Assembly: GCA_040285825.1 (NCBI GenBank)
Contig: JAUPSS010000003.1
Span: forward strand, 62,001-126,000
Direction: 5' to 3'
From: Eukaryota sp. TZLM1-RC
Taxonomy: Eukaryota; Metamonada: BaSk clade
Length of the DNA: 64,000 nucleotides
A program made the translations under genes and the position numbers. Position 1 is the stretch's first letter; every line of letters begins with the position of its first letter. The notes beneath the pieces were generated by a model. That model was given only the letters and a program-made list of their open reading frames with translations, did no database searches and was not told the origin of the DNA. Shown piece after piece: positions 22,315 to 32,700 of this stretch.

Positions 22315-25300
22315 TATCCCATTTTAATTTTATTCAAAACCTATAAATCAACATCTAAAAAATCCATCTCTCCCAAAACAAAAACACTAGATGCAACTCT
22401 CTCATAGTGTGAACCAAGAGACAGCAAAGCATCAGAAACCATCTTCAACATCCCCTTAAAAATAGAAAACACAATTCTATTTTGCCAAAACAATCTGTTG
22501 AAATTTCTCCCAGTTCTTCTCTTTACAATCAATTCAAAATCATCCAAAAAACGTAAAGCAGTTGGTGCAAGTGAACCAAAAAGGGAAAATACAAATGGAT
22601 ACAAATTGTATTTTGCATGCTGTAGACTGGCCAATTTAGAACAAAGGTTCATTGTATTTTTTGAGTTTGAAATTTTCAGCATTTGAAAGAGGATTATGAA
22701 TTTCAGAATTAACAAGCCTTTCATTTGAGGCATTACAAGGATCAACAGACATTACATCCAATAAAATGAAACTTCCATCTAATCCAGGTGATATAACATC
22801 ACCTCTATTATTCTTATGAAAATCATCTTCAGCATCAAACAGATTTGACAACAGAGGTTCCAAGAAGGATTCAATTCTATGAGATTTACACATACAATAT
22901 AACTGATCTCTTACAGCATCCTGAACCTTGCTTCTAAAAGTAATAAAATGTTTACAATTTAACAAATGAGTAGTTGTAATTTCTCGAGAACATTTACAAA
23001 TTAATTTATGAGGTAAATTATCAGGCCAGATAAAGGAACGAAATCTCATGTTCAGAGTCCAAGCAGAATCGGTTAAGAGAGTAACATAAACTTGTGGAAT
23101 TGTTGTGACTAAGGCAGAAGAAGTACTGTCACACATATCTTGTAAAAGATTTGCAAAAGCGGGATTCTTTTTCCTGGCCAAGCCAAGTCTAACATCATAA
23201 TCCAAGCTTTCAAAAATCTTTGACAATTTTTGTTGCAGCTTTTTACAGCAAAACTGTAAATTAAAAAGAGATCGGTTTGGAATTTCTTGAATTGATTGAG
23301 GAAAACATTTGGTCCAAATTTGTGGCGGCAATTTTTCAAGTTCACAAGATAACTCATACAAATAAGGACTGCAATTGGGAACTAACAGATGAGAATCATC
23401 AGGAAATCTACGAGAAAATTCATAAATAAAATTTTTGCCACCACCCAAGAATGCTGATTGACACAAAATTGAAGATTTAGTAAATCCAATACCACCCCAC
23501 TTTGCTGAAGAAAATAAGTGATTTTTCAACATTCCTGGTTCTACATCCAATAAATTAGCAAAAAATTCTGTTCTCATTGAATTAAAGGAACGACAGAAAT
23601 CTAATGCTGTGGAAGGAGCACAAGATCTCAAAATGTGGGCTTTTCTTCCAGTATAACAAATTTTAAGCATGAAAAATTTAATATGTCTTTCTAAATCTGA
23701 AGAAGAAATTGAATCAAGTTCAATTTTTATTTTTTCCAAAATAACTTGCAATTCATTCTGAATTTGAGGCACGTTTCCTAACCAACAACCAAGGAACTTA
23801 AAAGCATCACTACTATAATTAGTAAAAGGGACAATAGAATCGTTTATCACGAGATCTTGAGCAGAAGAGCCAATCAGAAGGCATTTGCTCGCATTAAGAT
23901 GAAGCCCAATATTTTCATGAATCGGCAATTTTTTGAGCAACCAATTCTAGTAAATCAGATGAACCAATCAAAGATATATCATCCATATAAGCAACTATTT
24001 TTATAGAAGGGTATTTTTGCTTAATGATATTTAAAGTTTTGTGAATAGCTAAACAAAACAATAATGGGCCTAAAGGATCACCTTGCTTCACACCAGAAGA
24101 TGATTTAAGACCAAATGAATTAAAAATTAAATCTGATTCTTTCCCATAAAAATGGTAGAAAAAACTCGATAGCTCAGGAAAATCAGATCTAATAACTTCA
24201 AAAATTGCTTCTCGCTTTACAGAATTAAAAGCATTTTTAAAGTCGAGATTAAAAATAAAATTATTTTCCTCTGCATTAAAAAAGGTATCAGAGGCAATAG
24301 CAGCAACAGAAGCACCATCAATTGTTTTGATTCCAAATTGATGAGGATTCAAAAATGTAGAAGCTTTGTCTTTGACACGATCGAAGACAATTGATGCCAG
24401 CAAACGAGAAAGAGATTCACCAACAGCAATTGGGCGTATTCCATCAGGTTTGATTCCGTTTCCAGGCTTTACTGAAGCAATCAGACGTGCAGCGAGTAAT
24501 TCAAATGGAAGATTAATTTTCGAAACAATTAATTGTTGAAAATAATGGGCTAGATCATCACCAATTTCGGGAACACTGGAACACGCTATTTTTAAGAGAT
24601 CAAAAGAAATTCCAAATGGGCCTGCTGCTTTCCCCTTTGGTAATTTTTGAATAGCTTTAAGAACTTCAATTGCAGTAATAAGATTTTCAATCCAAAAAGG
24701 ACACACATCAGGCTTGCTGCACTTGAAATTTTCTTGAGGATGCAACTTTTGAAGTTTTTCAAGGGTATCAGAGTTTGCATCAGCCAAAGAAGAGGAAAAC
24801 AATGACTGCTTTGCGGCACCATAACGACCACGTAAGCACAATTTTCGGCAAATTTTTGATTTTACAATTTTTCTATTTCCAAATTTTTTTTAAAACAATT
24901 TTTGTTTTTTCGAGCAAAATATTTCCAGAAGGATGAAATATTCCACTTATTATTTTTCAATTCAGAAGTAAAATTTCTCATTTCCATTGAGAAGGGGATT
25001 GTGCTGGCGGGGCTAATTTCTACTGGGATCTGGATCGGGGGTCTTACGGTATCAGCAGCTTTACAATTGGTACAAAACAGAAGTTTTCGACCATTTCTTG
25101 AATCTGTAACATTTTTTTTGCAAAATGGACAACAAAAATTACTGTTTTCAGAAGGGGAAGAAGAGTGAGCACTAGAAGCATTCAAATGTTGATCGTCAGA
25201 AACATTATTTTCAGCACCTTTCACAACGGCATCAGCTGGAACAGAACATTCGAGAATTTGTTGAGCAGATTTTAATTCAATTTCTCTTTTTTGTTTTTCA

Positions 25301-25740
25301 GGGCATGTTCTCGAATTATGACCACTGAAACCACAAATCGAACATTTTTTAGAACCTTTTAATGGCAATGGTTTCATTTTTTCAGTTATTTCTATTTTGT
25401 CAATTTGTGAGTTAAAAGTAGAAATAGATTTTTGACTTTTTCCAGTTTCAGCATGAGAAAACAAATTTCGAGAAACGGAGTTGTTAATAGAACGCGCAAC
25501 AGAACGTAAGGAACGTAATGGTGGTTTTTGTGTGTTGTTTCTGGTACAATGATCAGTTTTTGAATTGAAATTTTTTTGAGATGAATTTCGAGCATAGCTT
25601 GTATTGTGGGGAGAGTGGGGAAGTGGAGAGGATGAGCTTGATCTGACTGGCAGAATCTTTGCTTGGGCGTTCCAATCAGTATCAGAGTCACTATCAACCA
25701 AAGGCATCGTTTTGACAGAGAAACAGTACGACTTTGACGC
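22315..25740 (-). mobile_element. Non-LTR retrotransposon LINE-B, nearly full length (B2)
   Basis: About 3.4 kb on the minus strand, the most complete LINE in the window. It encodes an N-terminal CCHC knuckle, RT and a C-terminal restriction-like endonuclease, the layout of the early-branching R2-like groups; no apurinic-type endonuclease is present. The 3' end abuts the MULE at about 22300; a 5' untranslated leader of ~30 bp precedes the start at 25707. Confidence 0.88.
22341..25707 (-). pseudogene. LINE-B polyprotein: zinc knuckle, RT, restriction-like endonuclease
   Basis: The ATG is at 25707. Residues ~120-135 hold CSICGFSGHNSRTC, and ~200-225 hold a CPFC...CTNC pair. The RT begins after LCLRGRYGAAKQS and includes RPIAVGESL, FNLDFKNAFNS, SSSGVKQGDPLGPLL and catalytic AYMDDIS. 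The thumb is followed by a CKC...H...C knuckle, then RGDVISPGLDG...LDVMSVDP, the acidic core of the endonuclease. The ~1100-codon frame is interrupted only three times, each by about one base: the A5 run at 24868-24872, near 23917, and near 22680. It belongs to a family with at least three further fragments here (10.4, 31.7 and 34.6 kb). Whether the breaks are real decides if this copy is intact. Confidence 0.88.
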
Positions 25741-25808
25741 TTTGACAGAAAGTGAAATATGAAAGGGTTGACTAAGGGAGGGAGAAAAAAAAGAAAAAAA
25801 ATGATTAT

Positions 25809-26777
25809 GTGATTTTCAATTCAAATGAATTATCAACACATTGCTTGTCTTTTCACTCACTCAATAAATTTATGTTTTCTTTCCTCAGTAAAGCCAATGC
25901 ATCCTCCATCAAGGTACAACTGATGCTACAACTGTACAAAGGTGCCCGTGCCTTCTTTCAACAGGAAATATCTCTTTATTATGACAACTGCTTTACCGCA
26001 GTAGAACTTCAGGAAGCTGCTCATCAATTTTTCCACTCCCAATTGTCTGCAAAGAAAAAGAAGTTTAACAGTGACTGGCAACTTGAAGTCAAATACAAGT
26101 CAACCGGCAGCCAGTTTCGTCCAGGAGTAACCTCCACGATAGCTGGATGGATTTCTGCGCACAGTGGGGAGGGTGTAGCCTTTACAATCAAGGTCAACCC
26201 CATTGATGTGGACAAGGAGACCTACAAAATGTGGCAGCAAGAGCAGGTACAACAAGAGGTTATCCAAATGCCAGTTGAAGACTTGAAAGAGCTCAACGCA
26301 GGTGTATCGGCTCCATTAGCCATTTGGAAATACAGGGCCTCTCTTGTGGAGAAGCGTGAGGCTTCTTCTACTATTATACCTACCGATTTATCTCGATTTT
26401 TCAATTCTGTCAATCAACCCGAAAGTGATGACGAAGATGAAAACTTTGGAAATGCTGTCGCACAAATGTTATCACGTGAACTACTTCGGATTGATGCTAA
26501 GAGAAACCGTTTTGAGGAAGTTCAAAGAACTATATTGTTTAAAAAAGTTGCAGGCTTTTGTCAGTCTCTTAAAAGAAGATCTCCATGTCGTGCAAGACTT
26601 ATACCACTTGCTGAGCGTGCCTTAGATCAGGTTGATGATGCTGATGACCCCCATGCTCCTTTTTTCAGAATGCCAAGAGTAGAAAACGATTTTGTCTCTC
26701 CGCCTGCAACACAATCAAATAGTTCTAACGAAGAAATAGTGAATGCAGGTCTTGCACAGCGACAGTTATTTCCCTAA
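25809..26777 (+). CDS. Unrecognised 322-residue protein next to a transposase
   Basis: An open frame ending at 26777. The first ATG within it (KFMFSFLSK) lies about 20 codons downstream of the frame's opening, so the real protein is probably ~300 residues. The N-terminal half is helical and polar; then comes an acidic stretch (PESDDEDENFG), followed by a basic helical part and a Ser/Asn-rich tail. No known domain is recognised. Its stop is only 23 bp from the stop of the convergent Tc1/mariner transposase, so it may be cargo of that transposon or part of a larger one. It could equally be a host gene fragment. No function can be assigned. Confidence 0.45.
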   Translation: MIFNSNELSTHCLSFHSLNKFMFSFLSKANASSIKVQLMLQLYKGARAFFQQEISLYYDNCFTAVELQEAAHQFFHSQLSAKKKKFNSDWQLEVKYKSTGSQFRPGVTSTIAGWISAHSGEGVAFTIKVNPIDVDKETYKMWQQEQVQQEVIQMPVEDLKELNAGVSAPLAIWKYRASLVEKREASSTIIPTDLSRFFNSVNQPESDDEDENFGNAVAQMLSRELLRIDAKRNRFEEVQRTILFKKVAGFCQSLKRRSPCRARLIPLAERALDQVDDADDPHAPFFRMPRVENDFVSPPATQSNSSNEEIVNAGLAQRQLFP

Positions 26778-26800
26778 TGATAAACAATTTTATTTTTGAA

Positions 26801-27866
26801 CTAATGGTCTAATATATACTCAGACATATTCTCAGATAAATATGGAGACTCATACAGTTGATAATCAATCCACCCACTATGATTGAAGAGAGCAGTACAA
26901 TCGAACTTAAGCTGTGGTAAAACTGTTTGAATAATCTCAATGGAACTTTTGCCTTTGATTTGGTGAGAAGCATCACGAATATTTTTTCTTAAAACCGAAA
27001 AGTACGCCTCAATAGGATTTGATTCTGGGCAATATGGTGGTAATACGATATAAAAAATGCCCATTTTGTTCAAAGCAGCGGTTATAAAGGGTGACAGATG
27101 AATTCTACATCCATCAACAATTAATACACTTCGGCTGCTAGTGTTTGTTCTCAAAAATCCTAAACGCAGAATGTCTTTTAGAAAACTAATGTATTCTAAA
27201 CGAAAAAATTGTCCTTCCTGCAAATGATGAAACAAATAGCCATTCTGGTCAATTGCAACTGCCAAGGAGATTTGGTCGACATTAATCAATCCATTTTCAG
27301 CCGCAACAGGTTCGTTCTTTGGGCTTCTTCCATATAATCTAGTGAAATGTTCTTTTCTAAAGCTAATTTCATCTACAAACACTAATTGATATGTCAAAAC
27401 TATACCTAAATTAATGGAAAGCTGTTTTTCAAAAGCTAAAATAAGTGTTACCTTAGCCTTTCTTATCATGGATCTACATCTTTTTCGTGAAAAGCCATTG
27501 CTGATAAGTGTGCGGTGAATCGTACTTATTGAACATTTACGACCACAATGTCTATAAAGGGCTTGCTTAATTTCCCTAAGGTAAAGCAAAGGGTCTTCTT
27601 TGACCAAAGAAACAATAAAGGATACCTCTGCAGTTGACAACATTAGGCGTGAATTTGGAGTTTCATTTGATTGATTTGTTAAAAGCAGCCTGTAACCAGC
27701 GACTAAGAGTTGACTGTGAAATGCAGAAGTATTGAGCTATATAAGTTTGTGGTTTGTTAAGAAACATATAGGTATAACAGGCCCTAACCTTAGTGTCCTC
27801 AGATGCATGGACCCTTAAGGACGCAAGCTCTTGTGAAGACAACAACATGTCGTATGTATACCCCAT
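26801..27866 (-). pseudogene. Tc1/mariner-IS630 family transposase, one frameshift
   Basis: Minus strand. The first part (27866-27663) is a helix-turn-helix ending in YFCISQSTLSRWL. The second frame (27643-26801, open upstream to overlap the first) carries a second winged-helix-like region and the catalytic core: VFVDEISF (Asp 1), LIVDGCRIH (Asp 2) and PESNPIEAYF (Glu), with 34 residues between the second Asp and the Glu, i.e. DD34E. The two parts join if one base is added or removed near 27680. Terminal inverted repeats were looked for and not found, so element limits are open. The match is to eukaryotic and bacterial IS630-type enzymes alike. Confidence 0.85.
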
Positions 27867-28274
27867 AAATAATAGTGACTGTCTGTTTGTTAGTTTTGTT
27901 AAATGTTATGGCAATAAAAAGCTCAATACTACAAAAGTTTATTGATATAGACATTCTGTCCCAAAAGAAAGCAGGTTGATGTAAGACGTATAAGGTCTCT
28001 GCTTATGAAGTTGTTGTGATGACATCATATCTCTTCTGTTACAAAAGAAGCAAGGTTGATCTTATTGTGTACAAGACGAACTGATATAGAACTACAGACG
28101 GGTTTAGCCCTACTTCTTTGTCAATAAAGGCTATTTATAATTTGTGAAAGAGCGTTTTGTGGGGTGAGTGAAAGCTGAGTGAGTAAAAAAAGTTTGTACT
28201 CACAACCCACTCAAAAAGCGATCCTCAGTTGATTTTGGAACAAAAATTTATATTGTTTCCCCTTATTGTAAAGA
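27867..28274 (+). other. Upstream region of dymeclin gene, nothing else seen
   Basis: About 400 bp between the transposase and the dymeclin ATG. AT-rich, no frame of note. It presumably holds the dymeclin promoter and possibly the end of the mariner-like transposon. Confidence 0.4.
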
Positions 28275-30086
28275 ATGGGAAACACCAACTCCACGTCCTC
28301 TCTTCCTTTGGAACGGCTCTCAAAGGAAACAGTTTCTGAGACCGAGGAACTGTTTTGGGCGTCTATCTTTGACCTTTTTTCTGAAGTTGAGGACTTCCAT
28401 GGGCTTATTGAGTCTCTAGATGTTTCATATATTGTTTCTAATCTACCATCCAATATCCACACATTACTCACAAGATGCCACCAAGAATTGTCATCTTATC
28501 AGTCTATCTCACCGTTTCCTACCAAACAGGCTCTAGGCATCCTCCGCTTCCTAACCAGTTTCGTTCCATTTCTACATGCATTATCTTTCGAAACACCTTC
28601 TTTTACCGACCTCCTTTTATCTCTTTGCTTTCATCCTGGGTTTACTGTTTCATCCTCTGCCAGGCTTGACGTCTTTGCAGATCTGATATGGTCCACAGGC
28701 TTGTGGTCTTCAAATCCGGTGTCTCACCCTTCTTTCACTGACCTTAACCGGGGTGTTGTCCTTCGTTGCATTCTCTCTTTCTTGTCTTGTTCACTTTATC
28801 AGCCAGATAATCTATTTTATTTGGACTCTTTCAAGAATTCTCAGCATAATTTGATTAATGTTTTCATCTGTTCATTATTTAATACTGTTATTAACTTCAA
28901 AAGGGGATCAAAATTTAAAATTTTTAGTACTTTTGCTAAAGATTATAAACCAGCAGTATTTGAAGTTTCAATCCAATTACTTTTGATTTTACTTGACTTT
29001 GAGGAAACCGCATTCACCTCTTGTATCAAGTCAATTCAACCTCATGACTTTTCGTTTCTGTTGTCGGGGTTTTTAACACTTTTTAGCAACCCAGTCGTCA
29101 CAAAATCGGAAACCCTTGATGAATCAATTGATGTTGTTCTGGACCAAGAGGCCCTTTTATTGTTCCTAAAAATTGCCTATATTCATCAGGAGTTTTTTTC
29201 TTTTATTACTTCAACAGTCGCTTTGGAGTCACTTTTATTGCCCCTGTCTAATATTGTCCTTGATTTGGACAATGATAAGTTACTTCAAAATCATTGGTTA
29301 TTTGTTTACATTTTCCTTTTATTAAGCCATGATAGGAATTTTTCTGTTGCTTTAAGTACTCCCCTTTCAAGTCCATTAAAAATTCCAGAGTTGCCAAATA
29401 TTTCTGGAGTTCTTGGGGATTTGTTTCTTTTAGTTTTACATAAGTTAATTGCGCGAAATTTAAAGAATTTTGAGCTATGTAAGGGATTCTTAGTTGTTTT
29501 ACACAATATATCTCCTTTTTTAAAGAATTTGCATCATGTTGTCGCTTCAAAGTATCTTGATTTATTCAAATTCTTATCAAGTCCACGCTTTCTGAGCGTT
29601 TCAATCAACAATTTTGACCTACTTGGACTTTTGTTAAAAATTTTCAGCAATATTGTTCACCATCAGTATTCTTTCAATGATCATTTCGTTTATTCTTTAT
29701 TGGTGTCCGAAGATGATTTCTCCAATCTTGAAAGTAATTTGAAAAAAGATTTTGAAGCTGAATCTTCAGTTTATTTTAAACCAATTGAAAATATCATCAA
29801 TGGACATTCATTCACTACTATTTCAAAGTTAATTGCCACTTTGGGGGGATCTTTGAAAACCATTTCCCGAGCTGATGAACACACCCCTAGTCCCAAAGTG
29901 CTAAGGCAGTTTATAAGGAACTTTACTATTACTGGTCTTTTACCCGTTGCAGTTCCTATCGAAATTAGTTCTTTTGAAGTCAATGATGATTTGATTGATT
30001 GGATGGTTAAGTATACTTGGGGGTTAGTTGTAGTTAATAGTACTGTTGACATTTTTAGGAAAGACTCTGTTAAACTTTTTGAATAG
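28275..30086 (+). CDS. DYM: Dymeclin family protein
   Basis: A single intact frame of 603 residues starting MGNTNSTSSLP. The Gly2 with following Asn/Ser is a good N-myristoylation signal, which dymeclin is known to carry. The rest is an all-helical, Leu/Phe-rich repeat protein. The best family match is residues ~340-440 (HWLFVYIFLLLSHDRNF ... VVLHNISPFLKNLHHVVASKY), which correspond to the conserved dymeclin segment ending LANMSAQFRSLHQYAA in animals. The extreme C-terminus (WMVKYTWGLVVVNSTVDIF) matches the conserved YVWSLVYNSAVGLYW block. Dymeclin is a peripheral Golgi protein involved in Golgi organisation and vesicle traffic. Length is close to the usual ~650-700 residues. No intron is needed. 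An AATAAA lies 40 bp after the stop. Confidence 0.85.
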   Translation: MGNTNSTSSLPLERLSKETVSETEELFWASIFDLFSEVEDFHGLIESLDVSYIVSNLPSNIHTLLTRCHQELSSYQSISPFPTKQALGILRFLTSFVPFLHALSFETPSFTDLLLSLCFHPGFTVSSSARLDVFADLIWSTGLWSSNPVSHPSFTDLNRGVVLRCILSFLSCSLYQPDNLFYLDSFKNSQHNLINVFICSLFNTVINFKRGSKFKIFSTFAKDYKPAVFEVSIQLLLILLDFEETAFTSCIKSIQPHDFSFLLSGFLTLFSNPVVTKSETLDESIDVVLDQEALLLFLKIAYIHQEFFSFITSTVALESLLLPLSNIVLDLDNDKLLQNHWLFVYIFLLLSHDRNFSVALSTPLSSPLKIPELPNISGVLGDLFLLVLHKLIARNLKNFELCKGFLVVLHNISPFLKNLHHVVASKYLDLFKFLSSPRFLSVSINNFDLLGLLLKIFSNIVHHQYSFNDHFVYSLLVSEDDFSNLESNLKKDFEAESSVYFKPIENIINGHSFTTISKLIATLGGSLKTISRADEHTPSPKVLRQFIRNFTITGLLPVAVPIEISSFEVNDDLIDWMVKYTWGLVVVNSTVDIFRKDSVKLFE

Positions 30087-30399
30087 TTCAAATCTAGCTT
30101 TGTAATTATCTAGGTCGATCATGTTATTAATAAAATGATAATTGATTAGAGATTTTTTGAGGGGATGAAGAGGACAGTTTGTCCCTGCGACTAGTAAACA
30201 ATTTCAATAACAACGGCCATGACGCATGACACAGCGGAGTTGGCCGAGAAACTCTTTTCATTTGACTTCAGTAAATGAAAACCAGACTATTCAGTGTACC
30301 AACAAAACTAACGTTTTTGGTAATATAGCATTGATGATTAATGAAAACTGAAAACAAATATTTAAATATTTACAAAAATAAAAATCTATACACAAATTC
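30087..30399. other. Shared 3' region between convergent genes
   Basis: 313 bp between the stops of the dymeclin gene (+) and the RRM gene (-). AATAAA is seen near 30128 for dymeclin, and AT-rich sequence near 30370-30390 could serve the RRM gene. No other feature is visible. Confidence 0.5.
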
Positions 30400-31335
30400 T
30401 TAACTAAAATGGTTAGGTAGAAATTTCAAAGAAGATTCCAAATCAATTACTGGAGTGTCTACATCATTAATTGAACTGTCAGTAGAGGAAGAATCATCTT
30501 CACCAGACAATTCTAATCCGGTGAGTTTAAACAATCCATCACAATTAGTGTCTCGATCAGTCAAGACTCTGTTCGTACATGTAGGAGCAGATGAAGGTTC
30601 AGTTCCGAGCATGTGAGGTTGTGAAAGTGATGGATAAATTCGTAAAGATGTTGTCCGTCGCAGTGGTGGTGGCGACTTACTCAAAGAATCGATATCATCT
30701 AAACAGTCTGCTTCCTTTTTATAATAATCCCAGAAAAGCGAGGAATGTACATTGGGACTAGCACTCAAGGGGGGAGTAGGACTTTGCTTGCTTGGTGAAT
30801 TGCGAGCATTGTGAGCAGTGTTACTCCACTCGACCACCCATGATTTTTTAGACTTCCGGACATTAGTGAGTGCCCTTATTGCGTCCTCTCTAAAGGAGTA
30901 CTTGACAAAACCACAGCCTTTGCTCAACTGAGTCATATTGTCGCGTACTATCGTTATTTTCTCGATCGGTCCAAAGGGGGAGAAAATGATTCTTATATCT
31001 TCTTGACTGGTTTGACGACCAATCCTTGCAATGAGATTAGCTCATGGATATAGATCATACATAAATAATGTCGTATTAGTCTGTGCAGGCTCGCATCGAA
31101 GAGACCTGCCATAGAGATACAAGTTTTGAGAGTGGGACAATGCGTTTTTAGCGTGTTGAGGATCATTGTACTGGATAAAAGCATAAAAAGCACCAGACTT
31201 ATCCGCGATAATACGGACGCGCTCAATTGGACCAAAAGGCACAAAGGTTGCACGAAGATCCTCTTCAATTTTGGGAGATTCAGCTATGTTGGCAACAAAA
31301 ATACAAGAGTTTGCATCGTATTTCCTCTGGGACAT
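30400..31335 (-). CDS. Two-RRM RNA-binding protein with a 36-nt intron
   Basis: The ATG is at 31335 (MSQRKYDANS). Exon 1 (31061-31335) holds RRM1 with RNP2-like CIFVANI and RNP1-like GAFYAFIQY. Exon 2 (30400-31024) begins inside the first strand of RRM2. Read straight through, an in-frame TGA would split RRM2 and add ~12 odd residues. Removing 31025-31060 restores LFMIGRQTSQEDI, the canonical RNP2 and first-helix spacing, followed by IIFSPFGPI and RNP1-like KGCGFVKY. The protein is 299 residues, with a ~150-residue Ser/Pro-rich acidic tail (DDSSSTDSS). It is likely a nuclear or cytoplasmic mRNA-binding regulator; the exact orthologue is not recognised. Confidence 0.85.
31025..31060 (-). other. 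Predicted 36-nt spliceosomal intron
   Basis: On the minus strand it starts GTATGATC, contains GCTAATC as a branch-site-like motif about 15 nt from the end, and finishes TTGCAAG. It holds the only in-frame stop (TGA) of the gene. Its length is divisible by three, and excision restores a normal RRM2, so the evidence is strong. Confidence 0.85.
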
Positions 31336-31659
31336 AAGAAGAAGGATTGAAAGCCACCCTGTATCTTAACAGGTTGGCTCTGCAACGCAATGATAAAATT
31401 AATATAAATTCACCAGTTTTAAAAGTTAAATTTTATGGAGATTTCAGTCCATTAATCGATACCAATAACCTCCTTAATCAACAATCTTTACAAGAAGAAG
31501 CAACAGCTAATTCATACTACAAATATTGAAGGGTTATGATCTCAATCATATTTACATGAAAGGTAAACCAAAAATGGAAACTATTTTCCCTCATACTTCA
31601 ACATTCAACTTCATATCAGTCTCTGTTTCTTTTTTAAGCTGTTACACGCTCCTTGATGA
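31336..31659. other. Upstream of RRM gene; short unassigned frame
   Basis: A 60-codon frame on + (31347-31529) looks protein-like but matches nothing I know. The region otherwise presumably holds the promoter of the RRM gene. Confidence 0.3.
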
Positions 31660-32700
31660 GTTCTGATAGTGGCAAGAGACACTAATTGGGATGCTAAATT
31701 TGTTGAAAGAAGGACACCAGATGATACCTGTGAATCTTTCTACGTCCGCTTCACTTCTTCCTTATTCTTTTTCATCATCTCTTAATAATGCACACCCTAA
31801 TCTCTCTTCAAAATTTCTACAAAAAATTTCCAAAAATTTCAGAATTGAAAAAAATCTATTCCACTCCTTGTAAATCACAATTACGTTCCCTACGTTCTCT
31901 TGCACGTTCAGTCAATAATTTTAAGTCTATTAAACTGTTTTCACCATGGGAAATCGGAAGAAGTGCAAAAACTGTTCCAAATAATAAAAATGGCTCGCAT
32001 GTTGTCTTTCGTTTTCCTGTTCAAAAAACGAGTCAACTACTAAAAATTTGCAAAAACAAAAAAATGTTTCCTTTAAATTTTGCGTCAAACCAACATGTTT
32101 AAAAAGTTCTATAAAATGTTCAATTTGTGGTATCAGCGGTCATAATTCGAGAACAAACCCTAAAAAACTAAAAAAAAAAGAAATTGAATTAAATTCTACT
32201 GAAAAACTCTGCAGTGTTCCGTTCCAGTCAATGTTGATTTGAATTGAGCTGAAAGTAGCGAACCCGCTGACCTTCCTTTAAATGCTCCCAATGCTCACTG
32301 ACCTTCCCCTTTTGAAAATAATAATCTTTGTTGTCCATTCTGCAAAAAAGCCATTACAGAATCAAGAATGGTGGAAAACTTTGGTATTTTACCAATTGTG
32401 AAGCTGCTGACACATTTCGACCACCAATTTAGATTCCAGGGGGTATTAATCCCGCCAGTACAATTCCTTTTTCATTGGAAGTGCGTACTTTTACTTTTGA
32501 ATTAACATACAATAAGTGGAATATTTCATCCTCCTAAAAACATTTTGCAAGAAAAAACAAAAAATGTTTTAAAAAAAATTTTGGAATGAAAAAAAACTAA
32601 AAAATCAAAAGTTATCCGAAAGTTGTGCTTACGTGGTCGTTATGGAGCTGCAAAACAGTCCTTGTTTTCCCTTTTTTTGGCTGGTGCAAATTCTGAAGTT
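31660..32700 (+). mobile_element. LINE-B fragment B3, 5' end only
   Basis: + strand pieces match the start of LINE-B copy B2: SQLRSLRSLARSVNN, then the knuckle CSICGISGHNSRT near 32118 (its final Cys changed, reading NP instead of CP), a CPFCKKAI-like pair near 32340, and at 32625-32690 the same LCLRGRYGAAKQS block. Stops and frameshifts are frequent. It ends at about 32700, where sequence of the short-LTR element begins. Confidence 0.8.

Noticed and set aside
26801-27866. IS630-like gene as bacterial contamination
   Set aside because: It sits between eukaryotic genes in continuous AT-rich sequence, and this superfamily is common in eukaryotes as Tc1/mariner.
26780-27990. Terminal inverted repeats of the Tc1/mariner-like element
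   Set aside because: Only short partial matches such as ATAAAC were seen at the expected ends, no better than chance in AT-rich DNA.
31042-31044. In-frame TGA in the RRM gene as a reassigned or selenocysteine codon
   Set aside because: A 36-nt GT-AG intron covers it and its removal restores the RRM fold exactly. Other genes in the window end in TGA, TAA and TAG normally.
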